Positions 1-8,463 of a DNA stretch of 46,026 nucleotides are shown piece after piece. The stretch covers positions 1 to 46,026 of the forward strand of contig NZ_VAUW01000035.1 of NCBI RefSeq assembly GCF_005771495.1. The letters are read 5' to 3'. The notes below the pieces were generated by a model. It saw only the letters and a list, made by a program, of their open reading frames with translations. It did no database searches and was not told where the DNA came from. Position numbers and translations under genes: made by a program. The DNA is from Maribacter sp. ACAM166 (lineage in GTDB: Bacteria > Bacteroidota > Bacteroidia > Flavobacteriales > Flavobacteriaceae). Numbering within the stretch: the stretch's first letter is position 1; the number at the start of each line of letters is the position of its first letter.

Positions 1-23
1 GTAACTTTAGAGTAGATTACCAT

Positions 24-88
24 AGATAGATTTTTAGATTAATGAATTGAATTTCAACACTTTAATTTACTGAAAATCTATCTTTTTT
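24..88 (+). terminator. Long-loop hairpin with T-run, terminator-like
   Basis: Positions 24-34 (AGATAGATTTT) and 73-83 (AAAATCTATCT) are perfect 11-base inverted arms, and a run of six T follows (83-88). The loop of about 38 bases holds a small TTGAA/TTCAA palindrome. This is what an intrinsic terminator of a plus-strand gene to the left would look like, but the loop is unusually long. Nothing else is visible in 1-100. Confidence 0.4.
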
Positions 89-127
89 GTTGCATAATAA
101 TCAAATATTATTAATCGAACTCAGGTT

Positions 128-520
128 GTGAGTTCAACCATAGATCTATCGAATTATAGTATTGAGGGGAATGGACTTTTAGTGATTTCACCTAACTCTA
201 CAGTGTTTGAGAATGTTTATGGGGTAGTACCAGATATTTCAGTTGGTACAAACTCACCGGCAGATTCAAACGGCGATGATAACATCGCATTGGTAGACCC
301 CTTTGAAACTATAACCGATATATTCGGTATAATAGGAGAGGATGGTAGTGGAACGAATCATGAGTTTGAAGATGGTAGGGCAATTAGGGCTATAGAGGTT
401 GTAAATGGAAATTCTATATTTACGGCAAGTGAATGGTTTATATATAATGATACAGGTGATGCAGGCACTGTATATCAACCTCAAAATGCACCATCAGACT
501 ATACGCCAGGTGAAAGGTAA
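128..520 (+). pseudogene. Lamin-tail-domain (LTD) protein fragment
   Basis: The frame is open from a stop at 98-100 to 520; 128 is only the first GTG. The translation reads like the body and end of a bacterial lamin-tail domain as found in secreted Flavobacteriaceae proteins: DLSNYSIEGNG, a long NGDD-containing strand, DIFGIIGEDGSGTN, an EDGRAIR turn and a closing TPGER. There is no signal peptide and the frame starts at the edge of the domain. I therefore read it as the remnant of a larger exported protein, not a complete 130-residue gene. A genuine short gene starting at GTG cannot be excluded. Confidence 0.45.
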
Positions 521-522
521 TT

Positions 523-930
523 TTAAGTTGATTTTTGAGAAGAAATTATTCTATTAATGGCACTTTCTGTTAAAGGTTTGACGATGTAATCTTTAACTAA
601 TTTATAGTCTTTCGCTTTTTCAATTAGGTCTGGGCTTATAAATGAACTGACAATATAAATCTGAATATGTTTAATTTTTTCTTCTGGAAATTCTTCAAAT
701 TCTTTTAAGAATGACCACCCGTCTCTTTTGGGCATATTTAGGTCTAGAAAAATTATTGTAGGTAGTGCTACATTTTCTACCAGTAGCCCTACTAAGCCAT
801 CAAGAGCTTCTTGCCCGCCTGTGTAGTATAAAATGTTGTCACTAAAGTCAACTTGTTTTAAAATTATTTTACTGCTTATAGAAAAAAATTCATCATCGTC
901 AATGATACAACAACTAGAAAATACACCCAT
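523..930 (-). CDS. Stand-alone receiver-domain response regulator
   Basis: A 135-residue single REC domain. The acidic pocket is D11-D13 (CCIIDDDEFF), the phospho-acceptor is D63 in FLDLNMP, followed by VSSF and a lysine in the IVKPLT motif. There is no output domain, so it acts by protein-protein contact, probably in a phosphorelay. The frame is open further upstream to 993, but homology to the neighbouring receiver begins at the methionine at 930, and I chose that start. It is third on the minus strand after a histidine kinase and a very similar receiver (1139-1543). The roughly 200-base gap before it suggests either a separate transcript or a long untranslated spacer. Its phospho-donor is presumably the adjacent kinase (inference). 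Confidence 0.85.
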   Translation of the reverse strand: MGVFSSCCIIDDDEFFSISSKIILKQVDFSDNILYYTGGQEALDGLVGLLVENVALPTIIFLDLNMPKRDGWSFLKEFEEFPEEKIKHIQIYIVSSFISPDLIEKAKDYKLVKDYIVKPLTESAINRIISSQKST

Positions 931-1138
931 TTGAAAATAATTTTTTATTAGCCCTGCCTTTGTTTCAGATTTTATCAAATAAAGGATAAACACTATGACA
1001 AGATAACAAAATACTTACATTTTTGAGCTTGATTTAAAACGACTTACTATGTATTTATTCAAAACTATATTTCGATTGTGTGATTACATTAGGATGTTTG
1101 CAAGAAATTAAAGTTTTGTCAAAACTAAAAAGTACGGG

Positions 1139-1543
1139 TTATACCTTAGTTTCTCTTAAGATCTTTGCAAGGTCGCCTGGTGTTATAGGTTTTAATATAT
1201 AGTCATCTACTTGCTTATAATTTTTGACTCGTTCTAAATCTCTTGGATCAACCGATGAGCTAATGATATATATAATTGTCTTTTTCGATTTATCATGTCG
1301 GCAATTTTTATATTCATCTAAAAATTCCCAACCGTTCATGATGGGCATGTTCAAATCTAAAAATATCACATCAGGTAAAAGTCCTTGCTCTTTAATGATT
1401 TCTTTAAGTCCGTCAACTGCCTCTTGACCATTATTATAAACAATAACCTTTTTTGCAAAATCAACTTCCTTTATAATTCTTTTCGTGCCATATATGAAAA
1501 TGGGGTCGTCATCTATAATGCAGCAAACTTTTACGTTCTTCAT
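1139..1543 (-). CDS. Stand-alone receiver-domain response regulator
   Basis: 134 residues forming one REC domain: D11-D13 acidic cluster, phospho-acceptor D63 in FLDLNMP, an IISSS switch segment and a lysine in ILKPIT. It lies 14 bases downstream of the multi-PAS histidine kinase on the same strand, so the two are almost certainly co-transcribed and form a kinase/receiver pair. It is clearly paralogous to the receiver at 523-930 (shared CCIIDDD, NGQEA/GGQEA and FLDLNMP blocks), which suggests a local duplication. With no DNA-binding or enzymatic output domain, the downstream partner is unknown. Confidence 0.9.
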   Translation of the reverse strand: MKNVKVCCIIDDDPIFIYGTKRIIKEVDFAKKVIVYNNGQEAVDGLKEIIKEQGLLPDVIFLDLNMPIMNGWEFLDEYKNCRHDKSKKTIIYIISSSVDPRDLERVKNYKQVDDYILKPITPGDLAKILRETKV

Positions 1544-1557
1544 AAGTTGTATTGGTT

Positions 1558-3753
1558 TTAGCTTTGTTTTAGTTCTATAAATATGGTAGTGCCTTGGTTT
1601 ACAATACTTTCTATTCTGATATTTCCGCTCATAGCTTCAATTTGGTTTTTTGTAATGAAAAGGCCAATTCCTTTAGCGTCTTTATGCTGATGAAAAGTTT
1701 TATACATGCCAAATATTTTATCACCATGGCGTTTTAAGTCAATACCCTGTCCATTATCGGAAAATGTAATAAGTATGTTTTCCTTCTTTACTTTTGATTT
1801 TATTTCAATAACTGGGGTTCTGTCTTTAGCACTATATTTTAAAGCATTCGTAAGAATATTTAAAAATATACTTTCCAAATACGCCGGAACCGCACTTACA
1901 AAATGAGATTTTGGTACATCAATTTTTAAAATAGCATTTTGTTCATCTAGCAAGCCTTCAATACTTTTTTGTATTTGACGAAGGGTGTTCAATACACTTA
2001 TTCTTTTTAGGTTTTCTAAAGTACCTGTTTTCACCTGTACTACATCATTTAAATGTGCAATAGTTTCTGCTAAACTTTCGGCAGCATTGGTAATCATACC
2101 GTTAATGTTTTTACGCTCATTTTCATCCTCTTCAACCGTTAAAAATTTGCTTAACATGGTCATATTGGTCGAATGCGAACGCAGGTTATGTGAAACAATG
2201 TGTGCAAAATTCATAAGGCTTTCATTTTGGCTTTTAGTGACTTCTAGTAATGAATTTAATTTTTTTTCAGTTTCAATTCTAGCCGTAATATCCACAGCCT
2301 GAGCTATAAAATGTGAAATACCCCCATTAATCGCTCTAACTACCGTAACCGTCAATATAACATGAACTAATTGACCTTTTTTATGAAAAAACCGCTTCTC
2401 TAATTGATAGCTTTCTCTTTTACCTTCAACTACCTCATTTAAAAGTTCTAAATCCGTATAAAGATCGTTTGGATGGGTTAATTCTTGAAACGTTAATTTT
2501 AAAATTTCTTTTTCAGTATATCCTAGACTTTTACACAAACTATTATTTGCTTTTATCCAAGCGCCATTTAAAGCTACTAATGCCATACCGATTGTAGCGT
2601 TGTCAAAAGTTTCTGTAAATGAATCCCTACTTCTTTCCAATCTAAGTTCAGTGCTTCGCAATTCAGTAATATCCCAATTCGCACCTGTCATTTTAACGGC
2701 TTCGCCATTTAAATTTTCAATGGTTTTAGATAAACCTTTAATATGCCTAATACTACCATCTTGTAATTTAATTCTAAACTCTTCATCAAAGTCTTTCACT
2801 CCATTAATGGCATCATTCGTAGCTATTAATGCTCTCTCTTTATCGTCGGGATGTAATGTTGATTCCCAAGCTTCAAAAATTCCAGAAATTTCATTTTTAT
2901 TAATTCCAAATATTTTATACATCTCATCATCCCAAACTAGGTTGTTCTTTTTTAAATCGTATTCCCATATTCCTATTTGGGTGGTTTGTGTCGCAATTTT
3001 TAGTCTTTGAGATATTTCTTTATGTGCTAATTCTAACTTTTTTCGTTGATCGATATCTTGAAAAGTCCCAATAATACGAATTACATTATCATTCATCGTT
3101 TCTATCTCACCTTTGGCCCGTACCCAAATTTCGTTGCCTTTGGCAGTTTGGATAATTAATTCGGTATCGAATGGTTTGCCCTCTTCAATTGCTGAGCCAA
3201 CCAATCTTGTTATTTTTTCTCGATGAATCCCCTCTTTATAAAAATTCAAGCCCTGTGATAAATCGGGAATAAAGTCTTCATCAACCTCATGTATATCTTT
3301 TGTAGTTTGAGTCCAGTAAAGTGTATTTTTTTGGAGGTCAACTTCCCAACCACCTACTCTTGAAACAGATTCCATTTTATGAAGTAATTCGATTTCCTTT
3401 TTGTCAACGGTGATATCTTCTAAGAAAATCATCAAACCACTTAAAGTGTTTTCATCATTTTTCCATGGTGAAATTTTCCATTTTAGCCATTGAACTTTTC
3501 CGCTTGGTAATATAAATTTCTGTCCATCATTGCTATTTTCTTTGCCATCTAAACCAGATTGAATCGCTTTATCGAAAAGAATGGGTCTTTCGGAAATGAT
3601 ATTAAAAAGCTGCTCACCTATTAAATTTATTTTGCTTGAGGTGAAATTTATTTGCCACTGGGTTGAATAGTTAATAAAGTTTAACTTAGTATCCACTAAT
3701 GCGATTGCAGAGGGTGTTTCTTTTAAAAGAAAGTCTATACTTAATGTCTTCAA
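1558..3753 (-). CDS. Multi-PAS hybrid-less sensor histidine kinase
   Basis: 731 residues, no obvious membrane segment, so probably cytoplasmic. Four PAS-type modules are visible at about 1-115, 120-240, 245-370 and 375-495. Three of them end in the typical DIT/DID motif before a coiled linker. The kinase core follows: H-box AHIVSHNLRSHS with phospho-acceptor H522, N-box around N636, G1 box SDNGQG (D666) and G2 box KGIGLF at 694-699. The SHNLRSH form of the H-box is common in Bacteroidota kinases. The two receivers downstream (14 bases and about 0.6 kb) are the likely phosphorylation targets. The stimulus cannot be read from sequence. Confidence 0.92.
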   Translation of the reverse strand: MKTLSIDFLLKETPSAIALVDTKLNFINYSTQWQINFTSSKINLIGEQLFNIISERPILFDKAIQSGLDGKENSNDGQKFILPSGKVQWLKWKISPWKNDENTLSGLMIFLEDITVDKKEIELLHKMESVSRVGGWEVDLQKNTLYWTQTTKDIHEVDEDFIPDLSQGLNFYKEGIHREKITRLVGSAIEEGKPFDTELIIQTAKGNEIWVRAKGEIETMNDNVIRIIGTFQDIDQRKKLELAHKEISQRLKIATQTTQIGIWEYDLKKNNLVWDDEMYKIFGINKNEISGIFEAWESTLHPDDKERALIATNDAINGVKDFDEEFRIKLQDGSIRHIKGLSKTIENLNGEAVKMTGANWDITELRSTELRLERSRDSFTETFDNATIGMALVALNGAWIKANNSLCKSLGYTEKEILKLTFQELTHPNDLYTDLELLNEVVEGKRESYQLEKRFFHKKGQLVHVILTVTVVRAINGGISHFIAQAVDITARIETEKKLNSLLEVTKSQNESLMNFAHIVSHNLRSHSTNMTMLSKFLTVEEDENERKNINGMITNAAESLAETIAHLNDVVQVKTGTLENLKRISVLNTLRQIQKSIEGLLDEQNAILKIDVPKSHFVSAVPAYLESIFLNILTNALKYSAKDRTPVIEIKSKVKKENILITFSDNGQGIDLKRHGDKIFGMYKTFHQHKDAKGIGLFITKNQIEAMSGNIRIESIVNQGTTIFIELKQS

Positions 3754-3893
3754 TGGTAATCTTTTTTATTTTAAAGGTACATATTTCCTGTAAAGTAGGA
3801 AAAACAGATAGTAAGTAAGAAAATACATAATAATGAAACATATGTAATTTTCAATATTCCACAACGTATTTAATAAGATTAATAATTTGGATT

Positions 3894-4358
3894 ATGAACG
3901 AATTCTTTTTTAAAGCAATTAGAGAAGGTAATTTCAACGAGGTAAGGGCTATGTCTGAAAAAAATCCTGTGCTTATAAATAGTAAAGATTTGCGCGGGTC
4001 AACACCTTTAATACTTGCGACCTATTATGATGAAATGGAAATAGCAATACTATTACTTGATAATGGTGCGAAAATTGATGCGGTTGATGCCTCTGGAAAT
4101 ACAGCTTTAATGGGGGTTTGTTTTAAAGGATTTACAGATATAGCCAAGCTGTTAATAGAAAAAGAGGCGCAATTAAATGGAAGAAATGCGATGGGGGCAA
4201 CTTGTCTTATTTATTCTGCTCAATTTAATCGACTTGAAATAGCTAAATTGTTAATTGCCAATGGCGCAGATAAAACTATTAAAGATAATAGAGGTAGTTC
4301 AGCCTTAGATCATGCAAAGATTCAAGGGTTAAGTGCTTTTATAGATTTGTTAGAATAG
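3894..4358 (+). CDS. Ankyrin-repeat protein
   Basis: 154 residues made almost entirely of ankyrin repeats. Recognisable units start near residues 1, 35, 68, 101 and 134, each with the TPL/TAL helix-turn, the AKLLI second helix and the NGA turn before the next unit. No signal peptide and no catalytic domain, so it should be a soluble cytoplasmic protein-binding module. It is 6 bases ahead of the omega-amidase gene on the same strand, so the two probably share a transcript. Its partner is unknown. Confidence 0.85.
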   Translation: MNEFFFKAIREGNFNEVRAMSEKNPVLINSKDLRGSTPLILATYYDEMEIAILLLDNGAKIDAVDASGNTALMGVCFKGFTDIAKLLIEKEAQLNGRNAMGATCLIYSAQFNRLEIAKLLIANGADKTIKDNRGSSALDHAKIQGLSAFIDLLE

Positions 4359-4364
4359 TACACT

Positions 4365-5150
4365 ATGATAAAGGATAATATTCGCCTTAAAATAGCATTG
4401 ATTCAGTCTTCATTGCATTGGGAAAATCCCATTGCGAATAGGGCGATGTTTAGTTCGAAATTAGAGCAGATTGCTGCGGATATTGATGTAATTGTTCTGC
4501 CTGAAATGTTCACTACGGGGTTCACGATGTCGCCAGAACAAATTAGTGAAGAAGAAGGTTTACTTACGTTAGAATGGATGAAAGAAATCGCTAGTAATAA
4601 AGATTGCGCGATTTTTGGAAGCACCGTTTATAAAGAACAAGACTTTTTTTATAACCGTCTGTTTTTTGTCAAACCCGATGGGGAATATTTCACCTACGAC
4701 AAGAGACATACTTTTACACTGGCGGGAGAGCATAAAAATTATAAATCTGGTTCTGAAAGATTAGTTGTTGAATATAAGGGATTTAAATTTTGCCCTTTAA
4801 TATGTTACGATCTTCGATTTCCAGTTTGGAGCAGAAATACAGAGAACATAGATCTTTTGCTTTTTGTTGCAAACTGGCCAGCCCCAAGAATAAATGCTTG
4901 GGATACGCTATTGAAGGCACGAGCTATTGAAAACATGGTGTATTGTATTGGAGTGAATCGAATTGGTGTTGATAAGCAAGGACATCACTACCCAGGTCAC
5001 TCAAGCGTATATGATTCACTTGGAAAATTACTTGTGCATTCAAAACAAGAAGAGATCTTAATAGTTGAGGTTACAAAAAATAGTATTGACGAAACACGCA
5101 CTAAACTTCCGTTTTTAGAAGATAGGGATCAGTTTAATCTATTAAATTAA
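4365..5150 (+). CDS. Omega-amidase, nitrilase superfamily (YafV/Nit2-like)
   Basis: 261 residues, the usual length of the carbon-nitrogen hydrolase fold. The Glu-Lys-Cys triad is visible: E47 in LPEMFTTGF, K113 in YDKRHTF and C147 in ICYDLRFPVW. The RFPVW segment and the KRHTF...GEH spacing match the YafV/Nit2 branch, which hydrolyses alpha-ketoglutaramate and alpha-ketosuccinamate to 2-oxoglutarate and oxaloacetate in methionine-salvage and glutamine-transaminase metabolism. Assignment to this branch is from family knowledge. The last 17 bases overlap the convergent lipoprotein gene, so no terminator separates them. Confidence 0.88.
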   Translation: MIKDNIRLKIALIQSSLHWENPIANRAMFSSKLEQIAADIDVIVLPEMFTTGFTMSPEQISEEEGLLTLEWMKEIASNKDCAIFGSTVYKEQDFFYNRLFFVKPDGEYFTYDKRHTFTLAGEHKNYKSGSERLVVEYKGFKFCPLICYDLRFPVWSRNTENIDLLLFVANWPAPRINAWDTLLKARAIENMVYCIGVNRIGVDKQGHHYPGHSSVYDSLGKLLVHSKQEEILIVEVTKNSIDETRTKLPFLEDRDQFNLLN

Positions 5151-6750
5151 AAGTTTCTATTTTTTCCCAATTAGCTCTTAGCTCTATTAGTGTAGGGTAA
5201 TAACTTACCCGTTCTGGCTGTACTTTCTTCAATAAATTTCCTGTATCCCATTTGTGATTACCATTCATATCAAAGATTACCCTAGCCATATATTTACCGG
5301 GATTTAAATTATTAAATGCAAAAGTCTGGGATTCAGTGGCGTAAATTTCCCTTTGTACATCACCCTTTTCGTTGGTCAGTTGCAGGAGTATCGGGTAGGT
5401 GATGTTAGTACCGTTAAGGTTGAGTGTGAGATTACCGTAATCAGTTTTGTCTTTTGTTCTTAAATTGTACGTAATTGTATCATTGGTGTTCTCGAAAAAA
5501 TCGGTTATTGCACCTGGTAGAAGATTAAGCGCATAATTTTGACTTGGGGTAACATCGAAATCAAAATTCAACAGGTTTTTAATAGAGTCTAACACTATTG
5601 TGTGAGCTACGAATAACGAGTCTTTATCTCTTAATTGTATTTTAGTGCTATCAAAACGCATTAATGGGGTATTTATGAATAGATTGATAGGCTTGCCAAA
5701 TTCAATAGTACCTTTCTGGTTCATAGATAGTTGTAAGGAATCGAAGCCTACTTTCCTGCTTTTTACATTAAAAGTGTCAGAAGTTTTTAAATTTTCATTA
5801 GTGATGGCAAAAAGAATAGAGTCCATTTTAAAAGGAGTGAACCAGAAATTTAAGGTATCCTTTTCTCTTTCTTTTACAACTACCGATTTTACGGTATCAG
5901 GCAATACGGTAATCGTCTCAATGGTCACAGATGAACCATCGCCATAATACCCAAAACTTATTTTATTATTAGCCACCATACTAGGTACAGCAACACCATA
6001 ATCGGGTATTTCCTTAAAAAGGTTTAATAAATAAATAGAATCTGTAGGTAGATATATAGTGTCTTCAACAAACCCAATTTTATCTGTTTTTTGATCAAAT
6101 ATATTATTGCTCGCAACATCTTTAAGACCAAATAATGCGTACATGCCTTCTTTTAAATTTTTAAGCTTAAATATTACGGCACTATCAAGTGTATTCGTGA
6201 TATAATTTGGAGGTCTTTTGTAAAGTGTTGAATCGGTATAACTACTATCAATTTTATACAACATCACACTTATAAATTCATCCGCTTTTTTATTAAAGGC
6301 GTCAGTAACAACCCCTGCCAATTCCAGGGAGTCTATATAATCACCTGTAGAAAATACATAGGTGAAAAAGGGTATAGCATTTTCTTCATTATTATCAACG
6401 ATACCTCGTCCAAAATTCAGAGTATAAGTTGTGTTGGGGTCTAAGGTATCCTTAATTGTAATTTCCACAAATTTATTGGCATTGCCTAGTGGGGAAAGTA
6501 TGGGAGCGTATTTTAAGGGAGGGGATATAATAAGCTGTTTTTGAATGTCTTTTAATTTAACCAGTTCATTAAAATACAGCCTTATCTTTTTTTCTTTAAA
6601 ATTGGTTGTCATGTTAGCAGGTTCTGCCTTTAACAACTTTGGAGGGGTAACATCTTTTGGCCCACCAGTAGGGGTGCCTCTTTGGGCACATTGATATGAA
6701 ACCAATAGAATGATAAAGACAAATATAAATCCAAGAAATTTTCTACTCAT
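5134..6750 (-). CDS. Ig-like-domain lipoprotein
   Basis: 538 residues from the start chosen at 6750 (MSRKFLGF); the frame also allows a start at 6771. A hydrophobic stretch ends in a lipobox (LVSYQC), so it is a lipoprotein, probably of the outer membrane. Right after it comes the block GTPTGGPKDVTPP and a Big_5/SbsA-type Ig-like domain (LYFNELVKLKD, TYTLNFG) typical of a conserved Bacteroidota family. The remainder is beta-rich and ends in a domain resembling a carboxypeptidase-regulatory/SpaA-like fold (KYMARVIFDMNGNHKWDTG). Function is unknown; a role in envelope structure is inference. It precedes nothing obvious in an operon: comF ends about 45 bases upstream on the same strand. Confidence 0.8.
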   Translation of the reverse strand: MSRKFLGFIFVFIILLVSYQCAQRGTPTGGPKDVTPPKLLKAEPANMTTNFKEKKIRLYFNELVKLKDIQKQLIISPPLKYAPILSPLGNANKFVEITIKDTLDPNTTYTLNFGRGIVDNNEENAIPFFTYVFSTGDYIDSLELAGVVTDAFNKKADEFISVMLYKIDSSYTDSTLYKRPPNYITNTLDSAVIFKLKNLKEGMYALFGLKDVASNNIFDQKTDKIGFVEDTIYLPTDSIYLLNLFKEIPDYGVAVPSMVANNKISFGYYGDGSSVTIETITVLPDTVKSVVVKEREKDTLNFWFTPFKMDSILFAITNENLKTSDTFNVKSRKVGFDSLQLSMNQKGTIEFGKPINLFINTPLMRFDSTKIQLRDKDSLFVAHTIVLDSIKNLLNFDFDVTPSQNYALNLLPGAITDFFENTNDTITYNLRTKDKTDYGNLTLNLNGTNITYPILLQLTNEKGDVQREIYATESQTFAFNNLNPGKYMARVIFDMNGNHKWDTGNLLKKVQPERVSYYPTLIELRANWEKIETFNLID

Positions 6751-6795
6751 AAGTGCGATTATCAACCACAAAGAAACAACATATTTTATAGAAAA

Positions 6796-7506
6796 CTATG
6801 CCTTTGGTACAACAGCCATACTAGTAATATATATGTTGACGCCTTGAATATTTTTAAAGGTATTGGCGCAAATCTCCATCGTTGCTCCTGTGGTAATAAC
6901 ATCATCAACCAACAATATATTTTTGTTCTCAAGTAACTTACTATTTTTTATTTCATATAATGACCGGTTATCATGCCATCTGCTTAATCTATTCTTTTTG
7001 GTTTGGGTTTTTGTATTTGCTGTTTTTATAAGCATATCATCTGCATAATCGGCATTGATGTGAAAAGCAATCTGCTTGGCGAAAAGAGCTACTTGGTTAT
7101 AACCACGATGCCTTAGCTTTTTTCGATGTAAGGGAACTGGAATAACATAATCAATTAGTGCTAAGTGGCTATCGTTCTTTAAAATCTGTCCATGCCAATC
7201 ACCCAAAAACTGTCCGATTTCCTCTTGGTTCTTGTATTTTAAATAGTGAATTATGTTTTTCACAATTCCAAAATCGGTGAAGAACATGAAGGAATTAGCC
7301 TTTTTAATGTTAATTCGACCATAAAAAATACGGTCAACTGCATTTTCATCGTTAAAGTTGTACTCGGTGAGTGGTAATTGATGTCGGCATGATGTACAAA
7401 GCATAACCTCTCCTCTATATAATCGTGCATTACATCCAAAACATGATATGGGTAGGAGTATGTTAATTACATCCTTTAGTATATTTGAAATTATGTTTTG
7501 CATCAA
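6796..7506 (-). CDS. comF: ComF-family phosphoribosyltransferase-like protein
   Basis: 236 residues. An N-terminal zinc-binding module has cysteines at 22, 25, 37 and 40 (CFGC...CTSC). The C-terminal half is a type I phosphoribosyltransferase fold with the PRPP-binding loop LVDDVITTGAT at 199-209 and the upstream YVIPVPLHRKKLRHRGYNQ segment typical of ComF. In naturally competent bacteria ComF acts late in DNA uptake with PriA. Whether this host is competent is not shown. The first two codons are both ATG, so the start may be one codon later. Confidence 0.9.
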   Translation of the reverse strand: MMQNIISNILKDVINILLPISCFGCNARLYRGEVMLCTSCRHQLPLTEYNFNDENAVDRIFYGRINIKKANSFMFFTDFGIVKNIIHYLKYKNQEEIGQFLGDWHGQILKNDSHLALIDYVIPVPLHRKKLRHRGYNQVALFAKQIAFHINADYADDMLIKTANTKTQTKKNRLSRWHDNRSLYEIKNSKLLENKNILLVDDVITTGATMEICANTFKNIQGVNIYITSMAVVPKA

Positions 7507-7544
7507 ATTTTACAGATTAAATTAACCTACAGCCCGTTTTTTAA

Positions 7545-8444
7545 ATGGATAGTCAAGATAACAAATTCAATTATAAAATACTCCTTGCCGCATTTGTGGC
7601 TGTAATCATGGCGCTATTAATTGCCTTTTATTACAGTTATGAACAGTCAGGAGCACAAATAGACTTTTTGGAACAAGAAAAGTCCATCTTAATAAAAGAT
7701 CTTACCATCATGAAAGCAGATGTAGACCGTTTGTCTGCCAAGAATGAAATGAACGAAATTGAATTACAAGGTTCTAAATTTAAAGTGCAAGAGCTTTTAG
7801 ATTCTGTTGGTAGATTACATTTTACAGTGCAGAAATTAAGAGAATTCAAAACTGAACTACGTAGATTAGAATCTAAGAATGATAGCTTAATTTTAAAGAA
7901 CAATTTTTTACGTTATAATAATATGCTCCTTACTGATAAATATGATGAATCGGCTAAGCAGATTGAGCAATTAAGAGCTAATAGTAATTCTTTAGCAGAG
8001 GCAGAGGCTTTACAAAGAAGAAAAATACTTGAATTAAACCAAAAGTTAAAAACGAAGAGCTACTTAAAGATGGCCAATGCCGAAGGAAGTGGGTTTAGAC
8101 TTATTCGAAATACAAAACCGACTAAGACCAACAAGGCTTCGACTATCGAGAAATTAAGAGGATGTGTTACTATTTTGGCTGATCAAAGTGAAGCAAATAC
8201 CGATAAGGTTATTTATCTACAATTTTTAGATCCCAATAAGCAAATAATAGAGGATAATGCCAGGACTATTACGGTAAACGGAAACGTTTATAGTAAAAGG
8301 ATTGAATTTGTTTTTACTGGAATGGATACCTATGTCTGTGAAGCCATTAGCATACCAGAAGGTTCTTTGTTAGGAGGCAACTACACATTAAACGTTTTTG
8401 AAGATGAACGTTTGATTACTTCTTCAGAATTTCAATTGAAATAA
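7545..8444 (+). CDS. Membrane-anchored coiled-coil protein
   Basis: 299 residues. One membrane segment lies near residues 12-28 (LLAAFVAVIMALLIAFYY) after a short charged N-terminus. A long heptad-rich coiled coil follows (about 35-175, rich in E/K/L with no prolines), then a beta-rich C-terminal domain of about 110 residues with GCVTILAD and TLNVFEDERLI. The topology suggests a periplasmic coil and head anchored in the inner membrane. I do not recognise a named family. It ends 19 bases before glyS, but the glyS start has its own promoter-like core. Confidence 0.75.
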   Translation: MDSQDNKFNYKILLAAFVAVIMALLIAFYYSYEQSGAQIDFLEQEKSILIKDLTIMKADVDRLSAKNEMNEIELQGSKFKVQELLDSVGRLHFTVQKLREFKTELRRLESKNDSLILKNNFLRYNNMLLTDKYDESAKQIEQLRANSNSLAEAEALQRRKILELNQKLKTKSYLKMANAEGSGFRLIRNTKPTKTNKASTIEKLRGCVTILADQSEANTDKVIYLQFLDPNKQIIEDNARTITVNGNVYSKRIEFVFTGMDTYVCEAISIPEGSLLGGNYTLNVFEDERLITSSEFQLK

Positions 8445-8451
8445 TTATTCA

Positions 8452-8459
8452 TATTTTTG
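8452..8459 (+). promoter_or_regulatory. TAnnTTTG-type -7 element before glyS
   Basis: TATTTTTG fits the Bacteroidota -7 consensus TAnnTTTG exactly and ends 4 bases before the glyS ATG. Transcription would begin at or just before the start codon, giving a leaderless or near-leaderless message. A good -33 TTTG at the standard distance is not obvious (the nearest TTG is only 13 bases upstream), so the call is tentative. Confidence 0.35.
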
Positions 8460-8463
8460 CCGC

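Noticed and set aside
523..993. Longer start at 993 for the first receiver
   Set aside because: The 21 extra residues precede the normal REC start and have no match in the paralogue at 1139-1543.
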